DNA from: Chryseobacterium sp. MYb264 | Lineage (GTDB): Bacteria; Bacteroidota; Bacteroidia; Flavobacteriales; Weeksellaceae | Assembly (NCBI RefSeq): GCF_035974275.1 | Contig: NZ_CP142422.1 | Coordinates: forward strand, 3,720,001-3,784,000 | Direction of reading: 5' to 3' | Length of the DNA stretch: 64,000 nucleotides | Shown here: in pieces, positions 42,356 to 50,003 of the stretch | Layout of the letters: each line of letters opens with the position of its first letter | Numbering within the stretch: position 1 is the first letter of the stretch | Made by a program: the position numbers and the translations under genes | Notes under the pieces: model-generated | Databases searched by the model: none | Told to the model about the DNA's origin: nothing | Seen by the model: only the letters and a program-made list of their open reading frames with translations

Positions 42356-44098
42356 GAGGGCACTGAAAAACCCCGTTCATATAGAATTACCAATTGATTT
42401 GGAGTTAGAATTAAGAGTTTATTACGAAAATTAAACCTTCGTAATAAGCTTTTTTTCTTTTTTTCAGTATCAAATTTTTGAGGTTTAACGGGATTGATAT
42501 TGCGCCACGCCTGCGATGTTTATAAAAGACGGAGTATAGATCGATTTCTCTATATTAATTTCAGGATTCTCTTCAAATTGACAGTGAAAATAGCCATTGC
42601 ACCCTGCATTTGCATATTTTCAATACCATTTGCAATCGCCCTGTCGTAGCCGTGTACGTTTTTAAGCTCGCTGTTTTTGGCTTCGATTTTATAGCGGTGT
42701 TTCGATTTTTCTTTGTAATAATCGCTTTCCTGAAAAATCATTTGCTCCTTATGTAAGTCTGATTTTATGGAAACCGAATAAGTTTTAGATTTTGCTCCTT
42801 CTTTATAACATCCTTCTTTTAATGGGCAAACCTTGCATTTTTCAATATCAAAATAATAGGTATCCACTTGATTTCCGCCTACGTGTTTCTTCCCGCCACG
42901 AGCTTTGCGAATCGCCAAATGCCCTGCAGGACACACAAAACGGTCGGCATCTTTATTGTAATCAAAACGGTCTTCATCTTTTCGAAAACCCTGGGTGATG
43001 GAAGGATTAAGTCTGGCTACTATTTTAATATTTTGTTCGCCCGCAATTTTCAGATTTTCTTTTCCGCTGTAAGCAGCGTCACCAATGATGGCATCTACCT
43101 CCATCCCGTTGTCCTGGCTCATCTGCAGTAATTTTGGCAGTTCCGGGCCGTCGCCTTTTTCTCCCGAAGTTACCACGGCCGCCGTAATAATCCGCTCTTC
43201 GCTCATCGCCAAGTGCGTTTTGTATCCGAAAAAAGAACTGTCAGCCGATTTGTGACCCGTTTTAGCGTCGGCATCTTTTGAAAAAACCATCTGCTCCCCG
43301 GTGTCTCTCACTGTTTCCTTCAAAAGATTCAGCTTCTCCTTTACAGCAGGAATCTCCCTGATAGAAGCTTCGTTTTCAATGCGTTTTTCGAGTTCTCTGC
43401 AATAATCCAATTCTTTGTTTAAATCATTTTCAATATTTTTTGAGGGCATTTTAGTTTTAAATTCTTCATCAAACTGATAAACGGTCTTGCGAAGCAGTTT
43501 TGAGCGCTCCCGCAATACTTCTATCGTTGAAAAAGGATTGCTCATCGACAAGGTGTGAGTGGCATCTACAATGATGGATCTGGATTTGATGATGCCTTTT
43601 TCAATCGCAATACTCACGGTTTTACCAATGAGCAAGCTTAAAAGATCACTATCTTTCAAACGCAGTTTTCTGAATTTTGTAAGGGAACTGGGATTGATTA
43701 CATCTTCTTCCGGAGTCATATCCAAGAAATATTTAAAGGACATATCATACCGGGAACGCTCTACCACATCTACATCAGAAACTGTATAAATACTTTTTAA
43801 AAGCAGGTATTTAAACATCCGTACCGGACTTTCAGCATTGCGACCATTGTTTAAGCAGTATTTGCTCAAAAGCTCATCATAGATGAAAGAAAAATCAATC
43901 AGCTCATTAATTTTTCTAAGAAGGTTTTCCTTCGGTACAATTAAATCATACAAACCGGAATAGGCACTCAACGGAAGTTTTTCTTGCTGTATTAACATTT
44001 GCTTTGCTATTGAAATTTACATTGAAGATAAAAAAATAAGCAAAACTTTTAAAGTTTTGCTTATTTTTTTTAATGAAGTTTACTTTTTCAGTGCCCTC
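42356..44098 (-). mobile_element. IS1182-family element (1743 bp) inside a terminator loop
   Basis: Perfect 15-bp ends, GAGGGCACTGAAAAA, in inverted orientation at 42356 and 44098. An 8-bp target duplication GTAATTTT is present at 42348-42355 and 44099-44106. Removing the element restores a hairpin (AACAGCA, loop GTAATTTTTA, TGCTGTT) behind Imm35 copy 3. Inside, hairpin terminators at 42419-42447 and 44028-44066 guard both ends. Confidence 0.93.
42550..43998 (-). CDS. IS1182-family transposase
   Basis: The product has 482 residues. The N-terminal domain (YSGLYDLIVPKENLLRKI) is the family's helical start. The DDE residues lie in SIIVDATHTLS, VDAIIGDAAYSGKE and RYKIEAKNSELKNVHG. The zinc-finger-like insertion CPAGH...CKVCPLKEGCYK typical of IS1182 is present. 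The frame is intact, so the element may be active. Confidence 0.95.
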   Translation of the reverse strand: MLIQQEKLPLSAYSGLYDLIVPKENLLRKINELIDFSFIYDELLSKYCLNNGRNAESPVRMFKYLLLKSIYTVSDVDVVERSRYDMSFKYFLDMTPEEDVINPSSLTKFRKLRLKDSDLLSLLIGKTVSIAIEKGIIKSRSIIVDATHTLSMSNPFSTIEVLRERSKLLRKTVYQFDEEFKTKMPSKNIENDLNKELDYCRELEKRIENEASIREIPAVKEKLNLLKETVRDTGEQMVFSKDADAKTGHKSADSSFFGYKTHLAMSEERIITAAVVTSGEKGDGPELPKLLQMSQDNGMEVDAIIGDAAYSGKENLKIAGEQNIKIVARLNPSITQGFRKDEDRFDYNKDADRFVCPAGHLAIRKARGGKKHVGGNQVDTYYFDIEKCKVCPLKEGCYKEGAKSKTYSVSIKSDLHKEQMIFQESDYYKEKSKHRYKIEAKNSELKNVHGYDRAIANGIENMQMQGAMAIFTVNLKRILKLI

Positions 44099-44143
44099 GT
44101 AATTTTTATGCTGTTTTTTTATTAGAGATTATTTGCAGATCAT

Positions 44144-44476
44144 TTATTCAAACCTGTCTTCATCCGGATACCAATAAGTGTTTAAAGCGGTAGACATGGT
44201 TCCATTTTCGTAGGCTTGTAAATAATTTTCTAATCTCATTCTTGTACCAAAACTAACGACTCTACCTGTCTTTTTTTCTACTAAAAAGGGGGGGGTACCG
44301 GTTAGTACTTTATTGAAATCCCTTGTTAAAAGAAATTCTTTTGATTGACAATAATAAATATTACCATAAGGCTTTTTAATCGTCTCTTCTGTTAAAATTA
44401 CTGCTTCAATATCTTTATCGGTCTTTCTTTTAATAAATCGTTCTGCTATGTTTAGCATTTCTTGATCTGTTAACAT
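44144..44476 (-). CDS. Imm35/YrhB-type immunity protein, copy 3
   Basis: The 110-residue product starts MLTDQEMLNIAERFI and has PPFLVEKKTGRVVSFGT and the end YWYPDEDRFE. It lies 6 bp behind a C-terminal fragment of a papain-fold toxin (44483-44674), which it presumably once paired with. Closest relatives are copies 1, 2 and 4 in this array. Confidence 0.85.
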   Translation of the reverse strand: MLTDQEMLNIAERFIKRKTDKDIEAVILTEETIKKPYGNIYYCQSKEFLLTRDFNKVLTGTPPFLVEKKTGRVVSFGTRMRLENYLQAYENGTMSTALNTYWYPDEDRFE

Positions 44477-44482
44477 ACTGTT

Positions 44483-44674
44483 CTATTTTTTAATTTTACC
44501 TACTTTTGTATACTTAAATTGTCTATAATCTATTTCAAAGTTTTTAGATTCTATGGAAGCTTTATCATATAAAAGAATTTCTCCCGTATGTCCTTCTAAT
44601 AAATAAACTTTCTTCTCTACCTTTACTGCTACAAGATAATGGCCTATAGTACTTCTAGTTATGCTGTCTTTTCT
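44483..44674 (-). pseudogene. C-terminal fragment of a papain-fold toxin
   Basis: Reads KDSITRSTIGHYLVAVKVEK then VYLLEGHTGEILLYD and ends VGKIKK-stop. It aligns with residues 594-660 of the toxin at 45548 (NSITKSTSGHYFVGVK, LFDGQTG), keeping the catalytic His but not the Cys. The upstream part is replaced by the terminator of Imm35 copy 2. Confidence 0.85.
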
Positions 44675-44683
44675 TTTCCAAAA

Positions 44684-44706
44684 AACCGCAACGGTAAAGT
44701 TGCGGC
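44684..44706 (-). terminator. Terminator behind Imm35 copy 2
   Basis: CCGCAAC pairs with GTTGCGG; T6 follows on the minus strand, just where the toxin fragment begins. Confidence 0.8.
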
Positions 44707-44739
44707 TACTATTTTTACGAAAAATTATGAAATATTAGA

Positions 44740-45090
44740 TTACTTATAATCAAACCTATCTTCATCGGGGTACCAATAGCGAGTTAGAGCAGGTACTAAT
44801 GCGCCGTTTTCATAATCCTCTATATAACTTTCTAAGGAGCCTGCTGTACCAAACCCAACCACCCTGCCGGATTTTTTTTCTACTAAAAACGGAGAGTGTC
44901 CTGCCAAAGATTTATTAAAATTTCCGGTTAATACATATTCTTTGGACTGATAATCATAAATATTACCATACGGCTTTTTGATAGTCTCTTCAGTCAGTAT
45001 TACAACTTCAATATCTGCCCCACCAAAATATTCTCCTTTACTTTTTAAATAACGTTCTGCTATTGCTAGCATTTCTAGGTCTGTTAACAT
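44740..45090 (-). CDS. Imm35/YrhB-type immunity protein, copy 2
   Basis: The 116-residue product starts MLTDLEMLAIAERYLKSKGE and has FGGADIEVVILTEETIKKP, PFLVEKKSGRVVGFGT and YWYPDEDRFDYK. It is the closest paralogue of copy 1 (45181), with the same insertion FGG(A/S)DIE that copies 3 and 4 lack. No toxin sequence lies between copies 1 and 2. Confidence 0.85.
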   Translation of the reverse strand: MLTDLEMLAIAERYLKSKGEYFGGADIEVVILTEETIKKPYGNIYDYQSKEYVLTGNFNKSLAGHSPFLVEKKSGRVVGFGTAGSLESYIEDYENGALVPALTRYWYPDEDRFDYK

Positions 45091-45132
45091 AAAATTTTAA
45101 TTTCTCACTCCTAACTATTGAAAAAACAAGAA

Positions 45133-45160
45133 ATACAACAGTAATTTTACTGTTGTATTT
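45133..45160 (-). terminator. Terminator between Imm35 copies 1 and 2
   Basis: AATACAACAG pairs with CTGTTGTATT around TAATTTTA, the same loop as in the terminator hit by the IS1182 element. Confidence 0.75.
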
Positions 45161-45180
45161 TATTAAAGATTATATAGATA

Positions 45181-45528
45181 TTATTTGTAATCAAACCTAT
45201 TTTCGTCTGGATACCAGTAACGAGTTAAGGTTGTTGCTAACGTTCCATTTTCATAGTCCTGTATATAGCTTTCTAAGCTACCAAGAGTACCAAAACGAAC
45301 GACTCTTCCTGATTTTTTTTCTACTAAAAACGGAGCGTGCCCTGTCAGAGATTTGTCAAAATCTCCGGTTAATATATATTCTTTGGATTGATAATTATAA
45401 ATGTTACCATAAGGTTTTTTGATAGTTTCTTCTGTCAAAATTACGACTTCAATATCTGAGCCCCCAAATTCTCCTTTTCTTTTTAAATAATGTTCAGCTA
45501 TTTTTAGCATTTCTTGGTCTGTTAACAT
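45181..45528 (-). CDS. Imm35/YrhB-type immunity protein, copy 1 (toxin-adjacent)
   Basis: The 115-residue product starts MLTDQEMLKIAEHYLKRKGE and has APFLVEKKSGRVVRFGT and YWYPDENRFDYK. It begins 19 bp behind the stop of the papain-fold toxin and is thus the cognate immunity gene, presumably made from the same transcript. In the literature Imm35 is paired with papain-like toxins; this neighbourhood agrees. Confidence 0.88.
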   Translation of the reverse strand: MLTDQEMLKIAEHYLKRKGEFGGSDIEVVILTEETIKKPYGNIYNYQSKEYILTGDFDKSLTGHAPFLVEKKSGRVVRFGTLGSLESYIQDYENGTLATTLTRYWYPDENRFDYK

Positions 45529-45547
45529 AATTATTTATTTAAGTTAT

Positions 45548-47530
45548 TTATCTTACTTTTAAAAATCTAAATCCTCCTCCTTGCTCTGATTTAAGATCTT
45601 TATTATACTTACTTCGAAGGAACGCTTGAAATTCTGGTTTTCTGCTAAGTTCCATATATTGTCCAGTTTGTCCATCAAATAGATGTAATATTCCATCCTT
45701 TTTTACTCCTACAAAATAGTGTCCGCTTGTACTTTTTGTTATACTATTCACATCATTAACACCATAAATAACAACGATCTCATCATTTTTCATCAATACT
45801 TGTAGCCTTTCTAATGCAGTATAAAAAACGCCTTTTAGAGTAGCTGGATGCAATTGTTGAAAGTAACCTCCCCCATACTTTGCTGCTACTTTTTCAAATG
45901 TTTCATATCCACTATCTCTTGCTCTTCTTATTTTTTTGTTTTTCAGAAAATTTATTATGGCATCTACTACATCACCACAATTTTCATCACCTATTTGAAT
46001 TACTACTTTTTCTAGAGATGTATGGTTAAACAAAGGCAGTACCTCTTTTAAATTTTCAAATGGATTTTCAATGATTTTATCTAAATATTTTTTTTCAAGT
46101 ACTTCAAAGGCTTTTACTTCTTCATCAATTGTTGTTGCAACGATGGATTTTTGATTGCTATTTCCTCCTTCGTGTCTAAACTTCTCCAGAATTTCCTCTT
46201 TCTCTGCTTTTGTAAGTTTCCTGGTAATCCCATTTTCTTCAATTACAGCTTCATTCAGTTGCTTTTCTAAGCTGGAAAGATTTTGGTTTCCTTCAAATTT
46301 AGACATTTCACCAATGTCTTCGATCATTTTAAGAACTTTTTCTCTTGAGCCTTTAAGAAGTGTATATTTCCCAAAAACGAGCTGCCATTCTCCTGTTGTT
46401 CTTTCTACACGTAATCCCATTTTATAGGCTAAAAGAATCAATTCATTCTTGGTAGAAAAATTAGCCAACCAAGCAGATATTTCTCCAAGTGCTTCAGTCG
46501 CTCTTCCTGCTTTTCCTATTTTGGGAATAGGTAAAAATAGAGAAAGGATCATACTTATTTCATAACATTGTTGATAAGAAAGTCTGTATATAGAACCTTT
46601 GCTATTTTCAAAGTCGTATGCAGTAAGAATGTCTCCTAATTCTTGAGGTGTCATCATAAGAAAATCTACAATAACTCTAAAGAACTGCTTAAATGTAGCT
46701 CTGTCTGAAAGTATCTGATACAAACTAGGTAAAAGCATTGCAAATCCGTCTGCGGTATCGATTAAAGCATTCCAAAAACCGCAGAATTCAGCATTTATGG
46801 CTAGTGTCCAATCAACTTGCTTTTCTTTTATTTGATAATATTCCAGATCTTCTTTTGAATAGGTATACTTTTCTATGGGAATAGTTGTATTGACACCGAT
46901 AGCTTTAAGTAATGCTCCATTTAAGATAGGATCAAATCCATTGGCATCTGGTAAATATGATTTTTCAGAAAGCCTGTATTCTTCAATTTTTTTTCCTACA
47001 CCACGAAACTGATCTATAAAGAATTTTAAAGCAGTTCCCATTCCGTCAAAAATGAAGCCTATAACTTTTTGATAATTATATTCTGCGAAAATTTCTCTAT
47101 CAATAGCATTGATTATTTTTGTTTTCGACAAAGCATAGCGATTGAAAGTTCCTTTATTTAGATACATGTCGGATATGCTATTGGCTAAATCTTGTTTAAA
47201 AATATCTAAAGCAGGGTTTATAATTTCTTTTCCTCCATTGTCTTTTATTACATATCCTCCTGTAGAAATTAGATTTTCGTTATTCAGTTTTAAACAATCG
47301 AAAATATCGCTTCCAAGATTGCATGCTACAAATTCAACTTCTTTTTTGTCCGGATTAGAAAATAGCTGAAAAGTCATCAGATTAGAGTCTGTACCTTCTA
47401 AAAACCAATATGCATTGTTTAGTGTATTTTTAAGTTCATTATAGGTATGATTTATAACGCCCTGCCAAGAAGTGTATGTTGTCTCTATTATTTTCGTTCG
47501 TTTGGTTTCGCACATTTTATCCATGATCAT
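45548..47530 (-). CDS. Polymorphic toxin with a papain-fold C-terminal domain
   Basis: The product has 660 residues. Residues 1-290 are a unique N-terminal part with no signal peptide; 290-345 is hydrophobic (VIVDFLMMTP, MILSLFLPIPKIGKAGRA), the type of pretoxin segment found before toxin domains. Residues 505-660 form a papain-fold domain: catalytic Cys518 in GDENCGDVVDAI, His604 in TSGHYFVGV and Asp619 in LFDGQTG. This resembles the Tox-PL/papain fold toxin 1 group, thought to deamidate glutamines in host or competitor proteins. The ATG overlaps the stop of the 107-residue gene (ATGA). Cognate Imm35 follows 19 bp later. Confidence 0.8.
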   Translation of the reverse strand: MIMDKMCETKRTKIIETTYTSWQGVINHTYNELKNTLNNAYWFLEGTDSNLMTFQLFSNPDKKEVEFVACNLGSDIFDCLKLNNENLISTGGYVIKDNGGKEIINPALDIFKQDLANSISDMYLNKGTFNRYALSKTKIINAIDREIFAEYNYQKVIGFIFDGMGTALKFFIDQFRGVGKKIEEYRLSEKSYLPDANGFDPILNGALLKAIGVNTTIPIEKYTYSKEDLEYYQIKEKQVDWTLAINAEFCGFWNALIDTADGFAMLLPSLYQILSDRATFKQFFRVIVDFLMMTPQELGDILTAYDFENSKGSIYRLSYQQCYEISMILSLFLPIPKIGKAGRATEALGEISAWLANFSTKNELILLAYKMGLRVERTTGEWQLVFGKYTLLKGSREKVLKMIEDIGEMSKFEGNQNLSSLEKQLNEAVIEENGITRKLTKAEKEEILEKFRHEGGNSNQKSIVATTIDEEVKAFEVLEKKYLDKIIENPFENLKEVLPLFNHTSLEKVVIQIGDENCGDVVDAIINFLKNKKIRRARDSGYETFEKVAAKYGGGYFQQLHPATLKGVFYTALERLQVLMKNDEIVVIYGVNDVNSITKSTSGHYFVGVKKDGILHLFDGQTGQYMELSRKPEFQAFLRSKYNKDLKSEQGGGFRFLKVR

Positions 47531-47850
47531 TGGTATTTCATGTTAATTTTATCATAGATTTCTGTAAAATCAATCTTTTCAAGATCTATATCGCTAAACA
47601 GTTTTTTTGTTGTTAGATATTTCCCTTTTTTCTCTAAAAAACGTCTATATGATCCTTCCTTTGCTTTATAGAAGGTACTTTCCTTTCCAAAAGGAGACTC
47701 CAATGCGTAATTATTATCATACTTTTTTGGAAATTTAGTAGAAGAATCATTGAAGGTTTCATTGGATAATTCAGAGTTTTGGCTTTTATTGCCTAAAATC
47801 TTATCGAATGAATTCCCAATAAGAGGATTATTTAATATTTCTAAACTCAT
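47527..47850 (-). CDS. Small hypothetical protein, coupled to the papain-fold toxin
   Basis: The 107-residue product is rich in Asn, Ser, Lys and Phe (MSLEILNNPLIGNSFDKILG) with a charged C-terminus (DLEKIDFTEIYDKINMKYQ). No known domain. It overlaps the toxin start by 4 bp, so it is likely made in a fixed ratio with the toxin: perhaps a chaperone or adaptor for loading. That is inference from position and size. Confidence 0.6.
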   Translation of the reverse strand: MSLEILNNPLIGNSFDKILGNKSQNSELSNETFNDSSTKFPKKYDNNYALESPFGKESTFYKAKEGSYRRFLEKKGKYLTTKKLFSDIDLEKIDFTEIYDKINMKYQ

Positions 47851-47867
47851 TTTGTGATTTTTGGGGG

Positions 47868-47897
47868 TTAAAAAGCAGAGTTTTTTAGGCTCTGCTT
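47868..47897 (-). terminator. Terminator between the 159- and 107-residue genes
   Basis: AAGCAGAG (47873-47880) pairs with CTCTGCTT (47890-47897); T5 on the minus strand. It divides the large genes (53735-47916) from the toxin-immunity unit. Confidence 0.8.
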
Positions 47898-47915
47898 CAT
47901 AGATTTTCCCTGGGA

Positions 47916-48395
47916 TCAGGAAAGTTTATCCAGATCAGCTTTTTTGTGGTCAATCAGCTCATTGAAATAGGTTTTTAAAAGGGTTAAAAATCCTACGGAA
48001 TCATTCTGTAAAAGCCAGAGCATGTATTTGTAGCTGGGCACTTTTATTTTGCCTGATGTAAGGTCCTCCAGAGGTTCTTTTAAATCGGCTTCCAGAAATC
48101 CATTCTGTTGATCGCGCAGGTAGCTCCATGTATTCTTATGAATGATCCACTCGGGAGCCGGTAAAGAAATATTGATTTCCTGATCTGTATCTTTATCTCT
48201 GAGAACCTGCTCATAAGTGAAGCTTACAAATTCTTGTTTTGACTTGGCATCGATATTTAAAACCCGGATGCTTCTTTTAAACTGTGGCAATTGGGGGTGA
48301 TCGTGTAATGGCAGTTCAATAAAATTTAAATTGATATTGGAAATGGCATCAATCAACTGCTGAATATCTGACGATATATTTAAATGGTTATTCAT
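47916..48395 (-). CDS. Hypothetical protein of the island (159 residues)
   Basis: Unrecognised. It starts MNNHLNISSDIQQLIDAISN and is charged and mixed alpha/beta, with aromatic clusters (APEWIIHKNTWSYL, KYMLWLLQNDSVGFL). No signal peptide or membrane segment. It lies 17 bp behind the 520-residue gene and before a terminator, so it is the last gene of that unit and may work with it. Confidence 0.65.
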   Translation of the reverse strand: MNNHLNISSDIQQLIDAISNINLNFIELPLHDHPQLPQFKRSIRVLNIDAKSKQEFVSFTYEQVLRDKDTDQEINISLPAPEWIIHKNTWSYLRDQQNGFLEADLKEPLEDLTSGKIKVPSYKYMLWLLQNDSVGFLTLLKTYFNELIDHKKADLDKLS

Positions 48396-48412
48396 AATTG
48401 TAATTTTTAAAA

Positions 48413-49975
48413 TTAAAAAAGAGTTAATTCTGTTATGTTAAAGGAAATGTTTGCGGAAACACTCATATTGGTATTAAACATGGCAAAGGAAAGAGCTTCG
48501 GTAGAGATGGTTTTGGAGTAGTTTAAAACACTCCCTCCGCGTGTCATCACGAAATAGACCACTGAACCTCTTCTCATGATGGTATAGTTGACAATCTCAG
48601 GATTTACCGGAGGCTGACTGTGGGAGATGGAGCTGTTGTCTAATAAGATCTGTCTTCCCCAGGAATCGCCCTTGGCTAATATTCTGATGCTGGCAATATT
48701 TGAATTGATTAGTTCTAAGGCTGTAGAATGCAGCATAAGCCCCAAAGAATGATAAGGTAGGACACTGTAAGGCTGTAAGAAATTAATATTGACATCAAAA
48801 TTTAAATAAAAATCCTGATTGGCATCGATTATTTTAGAAGATTTCAATGCAGAAATAATAGATGCCTCATTGGCATACGCTTTAACATTGGGATTACTCT
48901 GATACTGTCCTGCACCGGCACTTCCGAATACGCCGTCGTTGGGCAAATCATTATAGATCTTTTTAGTCCAGACAATAGCATTAAGATCAACATTATTGGT
49001 GACTGAGGTCACGGTTATGATGCTTGTTGTTCTGTGTACCTGTACGATAGGCGTGCTGGTTCTGATCACGATATGATAATTTACTCCTGCAGCAAGGGCA
49101 TCACCATAGACCGTTACAATCATGGATTTTCCGTCTGAAAAGGTCTGAAATCCCAAGCAGCTTATTTCTCCTGCACCGAGCGTATTTCCCTCTGGAATAA
49201 ATTTTACGGAAGTGTTGGCCGGATTGACGTTGAGGTTTAAACCTTGAAGAACAAAATATTTAACCGTATGTTCATGCTTAATAATGGGAGGGGTTATGGA
49301 GTAGACATTCAGACTGCTGTTGCTGTATTGATTGCTCCATGCTAAACCAAACTGTTCCTTTTCAGCCGCGGTCATCAGAGACGGCATATTTAAGAAAGCC
49401 TGCTTCCCGTTAGATTTTCCGATGGAACCGGCTGAATTCTGCGTGAGCAACGTGTTAAACGACGAGTCATTTGAAACATTGTTGAGCCCGGTAATAGAAT
49501 AGGGAAGTCCAAAAGTATTCATCGTCCAGCTTGCTCCTAAGGTAAATGATGCGCCGGGAATGGAGGTTAAAGAAGAATTGGCGATATTTTTCCCCAAATC
49601 TCCAGCCGGTAGTTTGGCCACTTTTCCCTCGTTGTTTAAACCAATGATTTTCGGATAATCCTGGGCATTTCCATCGATTAAAGGCATTTCCAGTTTTTGA
49701 TCCAGCCGTTCTCTTGTATCAACATTGTACTGAGCCTGGCTGAGGATCTCCTCATTTTTCAGCTTCTGATCGGTCACCGTAATATGGTTATCCGATAGCT
49801 CCAATGGAACGGAGCCTTCCACAACAGCGTGGGTCTTCAAATCGCCATTGGCATCCACCGCATAGTCTGTGTAAGTAGCTGCTCCCGGGGCAGCTACTTG
49901 GTAAATAACATTATTTTCTCTTTTTTCAACCGGAGGTAATGCATTTACCCGTATAATTTTTCCTGTATTCGACAT
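48413..49975 (-). CDS. Phage fibre-like protein (520 residues), function unknown
   Basis: Starts MSNTGKIIRVNALPPVEKRE with no signal peptide. The first ~130 residues (VIYQVAAPGAATYTDYAVD, DNGDLKTHAVV, LNNEGKVAKLP) resemble the N-terminal attachment part of phage tail-fibre or baseplate proteins. A middle part has an IPT/TIG-like beta stretch (YFVLQGLNLNVNPANTS, KSMIVTVYGDALAAGVNYHI). The C-terminal third is beta-rich with Ser, Asn and Thr, and ends ISFNITELTLF. It lies 28 bp behind the 1243-residue gene. A role as receptor-binding fibre is inferred only from this general look. Confidence 0.55.
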   Translation of the reverse strand: MSNTGKIIRVNALPPVEKRENNVIYQVAAPGAATYTDYAVDANGDLKTHAVVEGSVPLELSDNHITVTDQKLKNEEILSQAQYNVDTRERLDQKLEMPLIDGNAQDYPKIIGLNNEGKVAKLPAGDLGKNIANSSLTSIPGASFTLGASWTMNTFGLPYSITGLNNVSNDSSFNTLLTQNSAGSIGKSNGKQAFLNMPSLMTAAEKEQFGLAWSNQYSNSSLNVYSITPPIIKHEHTVKYFVLQGLNLNVNPANTSVKFIPEGNTLGAGEISCLGFQTFSDGKSMIVTVYGDALAAGVNYHIVIRTSTPIVQVHRTTSIITVTSVTNNVDLNAIVWTKKIYNDLPNDGVFGSAGAGQYQSNPNVKAYANEASIISALKSSKIIDANQDFYLNFDVNINFLQPYSVLPYHSLGLMLHSTALELINSNIASIRILAKGDSWGRQILLDNSSISHSQPPVNPEIVNYTIMRRGSVVYFVMTRGGSVLNYSKTISTEALSFAMFNTNMSVSANISFNITELTLF

Positions 49976-50003
49976 ATTGTATTTTTAAGTATTCGTATTA
50001 TTT

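Noticed and set aside
44675..44706. Upstream extension of the papain-fold toxin fragment (RNFTVAVFW)
   Set aside because: The segment is the terminator hairpin of the preceding Imm35 gene read as protein; similarity to the toxin is by chance.
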